Assembly (NCBI RefSeq): GCF_000802225.1
Contig: NZ_JTDI01000001.1
Coordinates: forward strand, 62,001 to 126,000
Direction: 5' to 3'
Source: Novosphingobium malaysiense
GTDB lineage: Bacteria > Pseudomonadota > Alphaproteobacteria > Sphingomonadales > Sphingomonadaceae
DNA length: 64,000 nt
Positions 55,247 through 62,011 of this stretch are shown here, piece after piece; positions within the stretch are counted from its first letter, which is position 1, and every line of letters starts with the position of its first letter. The position numbers and the translations under genes are program-made. Under the pieces are notes generated by a model. The model saw only the letters and a program-made list of their open reading frames with translations, was not told the origin of the DNA and searched no databases.

Positions 55247-55858
55247 ATGGAAGGATTTCCCGTGGTCACGAGGGACGCGTGCGACGAAACGCAGCGGCGC
55301 TTATGGGATGAACTGACCCTAGGCCCCCGCGGTTTCTACACCGGCGGTGCGGAAGCTCGTCGCCTGCCCGATCTCTACAATGCCTGGATGCAGTTTCCGG
55401 AATTCGGCGAGCAGATGCTGCGCCTCGGCGATGCGTTACGCTCCAACCACGAGTTGAGTGGCCGCCTGCGCGAAATCGTCGTGTTGACGACGTCCGCGCT
55501 GTTGGGCGCCCAGGTCGAGTTCGATTTCCACATCCCCTTCGCGCAAAACGAAGGTCTGACCGAGGCGGTGATCGACGCGCTACATTGCGGAGTAACGCCA
55601 CCTTTCGACAATGTGGCCGATCGCGCCGTCTACCAGGCAAACGTCCAGCTCGTTCGCGAAGGGGCGATGACCGCGGATGTCCGAGATGCCGTACTGGATG
55701 CGATCGGCCACCGCGGGCTCATGCAACTCATCGCCGCCGTCATGCTGTACACGGTGACGGCCTGGACCACGAACATCGCACGCGTTCAGCTAGCCGACGA
55801 CTTCTCCGCTGATCCGCAACGGTTGAAAGACTTCTTTGCAGGGAAACCCGAGACCTGA
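55247..55858 (+). CDS. Carboxymuconolactone decarboxylase-family protein
   Basis: A 203-residue all-helical CMD/AhpD-fold protein. The family core is seen as LREIVVLTTSALLGAQVEFDFHIPFA. It has no CxxC pair, so it is not a peroxidase of the AhpD kind, and may be a lactone decarboxylase or related lyase. AGGAGAGG precedes the ATG. It lies between an aldo/keto reductase and an epimerase-like gene. Substrate unknown. Confidence 0.82.
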   Translation: MEGFPVVTRDACDETQRRLWDELTLGPRGFYTGGAEARRLPDLYNAWMQFPEFGEQMLRLGDALRSNHELSGRLREIVVLTTSALLGAQVEFDFHIPFAQNEGLTEAVIDALHCGVTPPFDNVADRAVYQANVQLVREGAMTADVRDAVLDAIGHRGLMQLIAAVMLYTVTAWTTNIARVQLADDFSADPQRLKDFFAGKPET

Positions 55859-56034
55859 TCGTGTCAACGGCTTCGGAGTTCACCCCTGGTCGATGGCCCG
55901 TACTCTATAGCTTCTACGCTTGCGGCGGGCAGATCGACAGACCTTTCGCCGGAAAGCGCAAGCTCCAGTGGAGCATGAAGCCCCTGCGCCATAGCGCAAG
56001 TGTAGCCGCCATCAACGCAAGGCCGCAGCCACTT

Positions 56035-57054
56035 TCAGTCAGTGCGATCGGCCACGCTATCCCGCTCGCGTTGGGCAAACCATGCAATGGCATCGCGAAC
56101 AGTCTCTTCCAAGGGCCGGGGGTTCCAGCCAAGTTCGCGCTGGGCCTTGCCGTGGTCGAGTTCCCGGAACACGTCGGACAGATACATTGCGTCGGTGCTA
56201 ACGAGAAAGTCTTTCCGGCCAAGCAATTTCATCGCTCGCTCGGCGACCCAGGCAATGCCGTATGCCAGCTTGTAGGGAACGAAGCGCGGCGGCTTGTTGC
56301 CGCACAACCTGGTCGCCATGGCATAGAGATCGCGGTTACGAACGTATTCGTTGGCAATGATGTAGCGCTCGCCGATCCGGCCGTGCTTTTCGGCCAGCAG
56401 GGCCGCCTGCGCCGCATCCCGGATATCGACCGTGGGTTGGCCGACATCGACACCGATCGGCATTGCGCCGCGCGCGACTTCCCACAAGGCGTGATTGTGC
56501 GGGGTAGGCTGAAAGTCTTCGGGGCCGTAGGTGTTGGCGATGCACAGGGCCACGCCGGGAAGCCCCTTGTCCCGGCAGTAGGCAAGGAGGCGGTTTTCGG
56601 CCTCGAGCCGGGCACGGATGTAAGGGGGCGCACGATCGAGCCAGTTGAACGGCATGTCTTCGGTGACGGGGCCGTCCGGGTTGATGGCCAGTGTCCCCAT
56701 CGTGCTGGTGAAGACGAAACGCCGGATGCCGCATGCCAGCGCTGCGTCCATCGCGTTCACGAGGCCCTCCACGTTGTTGCGGAAGATCGGCGTCTGGTCT
56801 GTCAGCCAGAAACGCGGATCGACGACGCTGTAGAAAACCGTGCCGCAGCCATCCATCGCCGCGCGCAGCGAATCCGGATCGAGCACGTCGCCGTAGACGA
56901 TCTCCACCGGCAGGTCTTTTATCGCTGCCTGGTTGCTGCTCCTGCGAAGCAGCACGCGCACCTTTCGGCCCTGTGCCGCCAGCTGGCGAACGATATGGCT
57001 GCCGACGAAACCGCTGCCGCCGGTGACCAAGGTGGTCTGGGTGTCCGTTTCCAT
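56035..57054 (-). CDS. NAD-dependent epimerase/dehydratase-family protein (extended SDR) with Arg for Lys
   Basis: A 339-residue extended SDR with LVTGGSGFVGSH, FTSTMGT and GPEDFQPTPHN, like dihydroflavonol reductases / 3-beta-HSD relatives. The usual YxxxK reads YIRAR, so the catalytic lysine is replaced by arginine; activity may be altered or the family may use Arg. ATG at 57054 follows AGGGG. It is convergent with the CMD gene (176-base gap without features) and divergent from the MBL-rhodanese gene. Confidence 0.83.
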   Translation of the reverse strand: METDTQTTLVTGGSGFVGSHIVRQLAAQGRKVRVLLRRSSNQAAIKDLPVEIVYGDVLDPDSLRAAMDGCGTVFYSVVDPRFWLTDQTPIFRNNVEGLVNAMDAALACGIRRFVFTSTMGTLAINPDGPVTEDMPFNWLDRAPPYIRARLEAENRLLAYCRDKGLPGVALCIANTYGPEDFQPTPHNHALWEVARGAMPIGVDVGQPTVDIRDAAQAALLAEKHGRIGERYIIANEYVRNRDLYAMATRLCGNKPPRFVPYKLAYGIAWVAERAMKLLGRKDFLVSTDAMYLSDVFRELDHGKAQRELGWNPRPLEETVRDAIAWFAQRERDSVADRTD

Positions 57055-57244
57055 TCTGGTGCCCCTGCCGTACGGCCGCCTCACCCACGAGGCGCCGCAT
57101 ACATCTGTCGCTTCATCGGTAGTGGGGGAAAACGGCTTCGCCAAGCGCCGGTGGGGCAGTAGCGCCCGACCGATTTCTCCACCTCTCTCATGCTGGAACG
57201 CACCCATGCCGGTCGCGTTGAAAACCGAAACAGGAGAGAAAATC
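57055..57244. promoter_or_regulatory. Divergent promoter region, epimerase / MBL-rhodanese
   Basis: 190 bases between divergent starts. AGGAGAG at 57233-57239 is the ribosome site of the plus-strand gene. No clear -35/-10 or FNR-type box was found. Confidence 0.4.
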
Positions 57245-58597
57245 GTGCTTTTGGAAAAGATCAAGACGCCCGGACTTTCGCAGCTTTCGTATCTCATCGG
57301 ATCGGGCGGCAGGGCTGCAGTCATCGACCCGCGGCGCGATTGCGAGATCTACCTTGAAAAGGCGCGTGCAGCAGGGCTGGAAATCACGCATATCTTCGAA
57401 ACGCACCGCAACGAGGATCTGGTGTCTGGTGCGGCAACGCTCTCGCGTGAAACCGGCGCCCGGGTCCTGCATGGCCCCAATTCTGCGGGCGATGTCGTCT
57501 ATGCCGAGACCACACACGAAGGCGATTGCTTCGCAATCGGCCAGCTGGAGATCCGGGTGATCGAAACGCCCGGCCATACCGACGACCATCTGGCCTTTGC
57601 CTTGTTCGACAGTGCCTTTCCGCAGACCGCCGTTGGCGTCTTTACCGGCGATGCCCTGTTCGTGGGCGATGTCGGTCGCACCGACTTCTATCCCGATCGC
57701 AAGGAGGAAGTCGCCGGTCTGCTTTACGACTCCCTGCAAAAGATCCTCGCCCTCGGAGACCAGGCGATCGTCTATCCTGCCCACGGAGCGGGGTCTGTCT
57801 GCGGGGCCGGCATGGCCGAACGCGAGTTTTCGACATTGGGCCACGAGCGTCTCAACAATCCGCGGCTCAAGGTCACGGATCGCGATGCGTTCATTCGCGC
57901 AAAGCTGGAGGAGAACCACTACCAGCCGCCCTATTTCCGGCTCATGGAACGGGTCAACCTCGAAGGCGGGGCGCCGGCGCCGCGGGTGGGCATGCCACGG
58001 ATGCTTTCGCTCGGCGATGTGAAGGACGCAAATGCAGACCACATCATCGATGTCCGCGAACCCATGGCCTTCGCCACCGGCCACCTGCCCGGCGCGATCA
58101 GTCTGCCGGTCGGCATGATTTCGGCCTTTGCCGGGTGGTTCATCGAAGAGGGTGACAGCCTGGTACTTGTCGGCTCTGACCACGAACAACTGGCGAGCGC
58201 AATGGAGCATCTCGTTCGCATCGCGCTCGACAATGTCGTGGGCGGCTACGTCGGCGTCGTACCCGCCGCCGCGCAGGGCGAGACGATGGAAAGCATTCCC
58301 ATGGTTGGCACCGACACCGTCGAACAGAGAGTGTCGGGTAAGGCCAATGCCTGGACCCTGCTCGACGTGCGAGCCGCGGACGAGCGCGGCGAGGCAGCCA
58401 TCGCAGGCTCCCGGCACATCTACGTGGGCGAGCTCAACAAGCGCTGGCGGGACCTGGACAAGGACGAAAGCTATACACTGATGTGTGCCAGCGGCATGCG
58501 AGCCACGGTCGCCGCCGGATGGCTGGCGAGCAAGGGCTTCGAGCATCTCGACATCTATCTCGGTTCGATGGGGGCATGGCAGGCGGCAGGGCACTGA
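57245..58597 (+). CDS. MBL-fold persulfide dioxygenase-like protein fused to two rhodanese domains
   Basis: A 450-residue fusion: metallo-beta-lactamase domain (1-250), rhodanese A (about 265-350; IIDVREPMAFATGHLPGA) and rhodanese B (about 370-450; LLDVRAADERGE, active Cys in MCASGMRA). Rhodanese A lacks the Cys. The metal motif HxHxDH reads H54-R-N-E-D58-L, so two ligands are lost. The three residues matching the iron ligands of ETHE1 (H54, His in TPGHT, Asp in TGDALF) remain, so sulfur dioxygenase activity on persulfides is still possible. GTG start with AGGAGAG 5 bases before it. It probably handles sulfide/persulfide or redox stress. Confidence 0.86.
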   Translation: MLLEKIKTPGLSQLSYLIGSGGRAAVIDPRRDCEIYLEKARAAGLEITHIFETHRNEDLVSGAATLSRETGARVLHGPNSAGDVVYAETTHEGDCFAIGQLEIRVIETPGHTDDHLAFALFDSAFPQTAVGVFTGDALFVGDVGRTDFYPDRKEEVAGLLYDSLQKILALGDQAIVYPAHGAGSVCGAGMAEREFSTLGHERLNNPRLKVTDRDAFIRAKLEENHYQPPYFRLMERVNLEGGAPAPRVGMPRMLSLGDVKDANADHIIDVREPMAFATGHLPGAISLPVGMISAFAGWFIEEGDSLVLVGSDHEQLASAMEHLVRIALDNVVGGYVGVVPAAAQGETMESIPMVGTDTVEQRVSGKANAWTLLDVRAADERGEAAIAGSRHIYVGELNKRWRDLDKDESYTLMCASGMRATVAAGWLASKGFEHLDIYLGSMGAWQAAGH

Positions 58598-58823
58598 CGA
58601 AGGGTGCAATTTTTTCGAAAACGCGTGCTCGCTGCCGGGCGCCACCGGGAACATTACGGATGGCAGAGCCCCCGGCTGCCGGTGCACGGCATGCCCCACC
58701 ACAAGCCGACGCGGCCTTCCCCGGCGTCGCGCCCCGGACCTTGTCCGGCAGATCGGTCGAAATGGGTCGCAATTTCGCACCGCATGGGTGAAACATGCGT
58801 GAAGCCGATTGGAGGGCGCACAC

Positions 58824-60695
58824 GTGCACAAGTTCGTTTCGGACCAAGGTCTATGCGAACTGCTGCTGGAAAACGTTCCAGCAGCCATCGCCGTGTTCGA
58901 CACCGACATGCGCTATGTCGCCTGCAGCCGGCAGTGGCTGTCGAACCGCGGCATCGAAGACCGCGACGTCATCGGACAATCGCACTACGAACTATTTCCC
59001 GGCATCGATGAACGCTGGCGCGCCATCCATCGCCGCGCCCTGTCCGGCGAGAGCGTTTCCAACGATGCGGAACCCATTCGTCGCGCGAACGGGACATTAG
59101 AGTGGGTCGAATGGGAAGCGAAACCTTGGCGAGACAACGACGGTAGTATCAAGGGCCTCCTCCTGGTCGAGCAGGTGCTGACCGACACCGTGGAAAACAA
59201 GCGGCGCATTCGATCACTTCGTTCAAAGCTCGACCTGCTGATCGACAGCGCCAGCCACCATGCGATCTGCATGCTCGATCCGGAAGGACGCGTCGTCATC
59301 TGGAACGCGGGCGCGGAGCGGCTCTACGGATGGAGCGAAAGCGAGGTCATCGGACAGCCTTACGACATGATGTTCGATACGGCGGACCGCGAAGCGGGGC
59401 TGCCCGGCCTTCAGATCGAGGAAGCCCGGCGAAGAGGCACGTTCTCTCGCCGGGCATGGCGCCTGCGCAAGGATGGCACGCGGTTTCTCGCCGATGGAAT
59501 CGTCAACCGGATTACCGACGACAGCGGAAACATCATGGGATTCGGTCAGGTCGTGCGCGACATCACCGAGGAGACGGAGCATGCCCGTGCGCTCGCCACG
59601 AACGAGGCGCAGCTTCGTGCCATCCTCGAAACCGTACCGGACGCGATGATCACAATCGACGAAATGGGCATGATCCTGTCGTTCAGCGCAACCGCGGAGA
59701 GCCTGTTCGGCTACTCTTCGCAGGAGGTTATCGGCCGCAACGTGTCCATGCTCATGCCCGATGCGGACGCGGCTCGCCACAATGGCTATCTGGCCAGATA
59801 CATGAGCACCGGCGAACGCCACGTCATCGGTAACTCGCGGCGCGTGCTGGGTCGTCGCAAGGACGGTACGATTTTCCCCCACGAACTCTATGTCGGGGAA
59901 GCCGACGGCGGAGGCCACCGCATCTTCACCGGGTTCCTGCGCGATCTCACCACGCGCGAAGAAGCCGAGGCCAAGTTGCGCGAATTGCAGACGGAGCTCA
60001 TCGTCATGTCGCGCATCTCGGCGGTAGGGACGATGGCGACCGCGCTGGCCCACGAATTGAACCAGCCCCTGACGGCCATCACCAATTACACCCAGTCTGC
60101 CGCAGCCCTGATGCCTGCTGCCGAACAGGCCCCTCTCGACCTAGTACGCGAAGCCTTGGAAGAAACGGGTCGCGAGGCCATGCGAGCAGGTGCAATTGTC
60201 CGGCGGTTGCGGGATTTCGTCGCAAGCGGCGAACTTGACCGGATCAGCTTTTCCCCGCGTGAATTGGCAATGCAGACCGCGGATCTGGCGCTTGTCGGGG
60301 AAGCGACGCGGAACATCCATTGCACCATCTCGATTCCGCCAAACCTGTCCCCGGTGCTGGTCGACCGGGTCCAGGTGCAACAAGTCCTGCTCAACCTCAT
60401 CCGCAATGCCATCGAGGCGCTGAAGGAAAACGGCACGATCGCTATCAGCGCCAACCAGGAAAGCAGCATGATGCGTTTCAGCATCATGGACAGCGGGCCG
60501 GGCGTCGCGCCGGGCAAGGAAGAAGACGTCTTCGAGCCCTTCGTCAGCAGCAAGGCCAGCGGCATGGGCATGGGGCTCCCGATCTGCCGCACCATAATCG
60601 AGGCGCACGGGGGGAAACTCTGGTGCGAGGCCCAGCCCGGGCAGGGCGGCATGTTCCATTTCACTGTCCCCGTGGCGGAAATCGACGATGACTGA
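58824..60695 (+). CDS. FixL-like heme PAS histidine kinase (three PAS domains)
   Basis: A 623-residue soluble kinase: PAS1 (about 8-125), PAS2 (about 132-255), PAS3 (about 262-380), then HisKA with H410 (ALAHELNQPLTAITNY) and HATPase (NLIRNAIEAL, DSGPGVAPG, GMGMGLPI). PAS3 is closely FixL-like: LMPDADAARHNGYLARY places H319 where FixL binds heme, with R339/R340 near the O2-contact Arg, and IFTGFLRDLT ends the domain. It should sense oxygen and phosphorylate a FixJ-type regulator, not found here. GTG 58824 is preceded by GGAGGG; TTG at 58809 is an alternative. Confidence 0.88.
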   Translation: MHKFVSDQGLCELLLENVPAAIAVFDTDMRYVACSRQWLSNRGIEDRDVIGQSHYELFPGIDERWRAIHRRALSGESVSNDAEPIRRANGTLEWVEWEAKPWRDNDGSIKGLLLVEQVLTDTVENKRRIRSLRSKLDLLIDSASHHAICMLDPEGRVVIWNAGAERLYGWSESEVIGQPYDMMFDTADREAGLPGLQIEEARRRGTFSRRAWRLRKDGTRFLADGIVNRITDDSGNIMGFGQVVRDITEETEHARALATNEAQLRAILETVPDAMITIDEMGMILSFSATAESLFGYSSQEVIGRNVSMLMPDADAARHNGYLARYMSTGERHVIGNSRRVLGRRKDGTIFPHELYVGEADGGGHRIFTGFLRDLTTREEAEAKLRELQTELIVMSRISAVGTMATALAHELNQPLTAITNYTQSAAALMPAAEQAPLDLVREALEETGREAMRAGAIVRRLRDFVASGELDRISFSPRELAMQTADLALVGEATRNIHCTISIPPNLSPVLVDRVQVQQVLLNLIRNAIEALKENGTIAISANQESSMMRFSIMDSGPGVAPGKEEDVFEPFVSSKASGMGMGLPICRTIIEAHGGKLWCEAQPGQGGMFHFTVPVAEIDDD

Positions 60696-60806
60696 ATACC
60701 ATGTCGATTTCCGCTCGTTGCGGTCGGTCAAGTACCCTTCCCTCTCCGTGCCCTATCTGATGGACAGGCACCGAATGCGCCCCGAAAAGAAGGAACCCCG
60801 CAAACC

Positions 60807-61949
60807 ATGAGTCACACAGCATCTGCCATGGGACGTCGCTGGTCCTTCTCCGTCGGAACCGTGAAAGGAACCGCCGTCCGGATCCACGCGACCTTCTTCC
60901 TGCTTTTGCTGTGGGTCGGCGTAAGCGGCTGGCTGAGCGGCGGCCCATCGGCCGCGCTGCATATCGTCGTGCTCATCTGCCTGGTGTTCTTCTGCGTCGT
61001 CCTCCATGAATTCGGGCATATCTTCGCGGCTCGAAAGTTCGGCGTAAACACACCCGAGGTCGTGTTGCTGCCGATCGGCGGCGTTTCGCGCCTCGAACGT
61101 ATCCCCGATGAACCGCGCGCCGAATTCGTCATTGCCATTGCCGGTCCGCTTGTGACGCTGGCAATCGCAATCGGCCTGCTGCTGGTACTGGGCAGGATGC
61201 CCTCGCCCAACGAAATCGAGCAAGGCGCCGGGGTGCAGGGGCTCGTGGCCCAACTCGCCTATATCAATCTGGTCCTGTTCCTCTTCAACCTGATCCCGGC
61301 ATTCCCGATGGATGGGGGCCGCGTGCTTCGCGCCGGCCTCGCCAGCTGGCTGGGTCATTCGCAAGGCACCCGCGTCGCGGCCGGCATAGGGCAGGTCTGC
61401 GCGGTGCTGCTCGGGGTGGCGGGCCTCTTCTCGAACAACATAATCCTCGTGCTGATCGCAGTGTTCATCTATTTCGCCGCAGGCTCCGAAAACGGCATCG
61501 TGGCCCTGCGCGACATCACGGCGGGCAAGACCGCCCGGGAATCGATGATAGACAATTTCGTCCGTCTCCATTCCACCGATCCGGTCGCCACGGCGGCGAG
61601 CGCCCTCGTCCACGCCGATCAGCGCGAGTTTCCGGTCGTCGACGATCAGGGACGCATGTCCGGTTTCCTGACCCGAGACGGCATCATCCGTGCCCTGGCC
61701 GGACCGGGCCCGGACACGCCCATCGCGCGTGTCATGGAGGATATCCAGGAAGTGTCGCAATGGACGCGCATGGACGACATCATTCCGCTTCTGGCCAGCG
61801 GTACCAAGGCAGTCGGTGTCGCGGGCGATGACGGACGCTGCCTCGGGTACATCACCTGGGAAAACCTGATGGAAGAACTGCTCATTGCCCGGGCGTTGAA
61901 GCATCGCACCCCGGCTGGCTTCCCGGCCAGGGCCCAACCGGGGCACTGA
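60807..61949 (+). CDS. M50 site-2 protease with two CBS domains
   Basis: A 380-residue membrane metalloprotease: HEFGH zinc motif in the second helix region (about 72-76), NLIPAFPMDGGR for the third zinc ligand, about six hydrophobic segments, then a CBS pair (about 250-365; VVDDQGRMSGFLTRDGI and CLGYITWENLM). Intramembrane proteases of this kind release anti-sigma factors or other membrane proteins; the CBS part suggests gating by ATP/AMP. It follows the FixL-like kinase by 111 bases and precedes PEP synthase. AAGGA is 12 bases before the ATG, a weak spacing. Target unknown. Confidence 0.88.
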   Translation: MSHTASAMGRRWSFSVGTVKGTAVRIHATFFLLLLWVGVSGWLSGGPSAALHIVVLICLVFFCVVLHEFGHIFAARKFGVNTPEVVLLPIGGVSRLERIPDEPRAEFVIAIAGPLVTLAIAIGLLLVLGRMPSPNEIEQGAGVQGLVAQLAYINLVLFLFNLIPAFPMDGGRVLRAGLASWLGHSQGTRVAAGIGQVCAVLLGVAGLFSNNIILVLIAVFIYFAAGSENGIVALRDITAGKTARESMIDNFVRLHSTDPVATAASALVHADQREFPVVDDQGRMSGFLTRDGIIRALAGPGPDTPIARVMEDIQEVSQWTRMDDIIPLLASGTKAVGVAGDDGRCLGYITWENLMEELLIARALKHRTPAGFPARAQPGH

Positions 61950-62011
61950 CCCCACAGGCCTGCCACCCTGCGCATTCGAATGTGCAAACGCGAGACTGAA
62001 AGGACGAGCCC

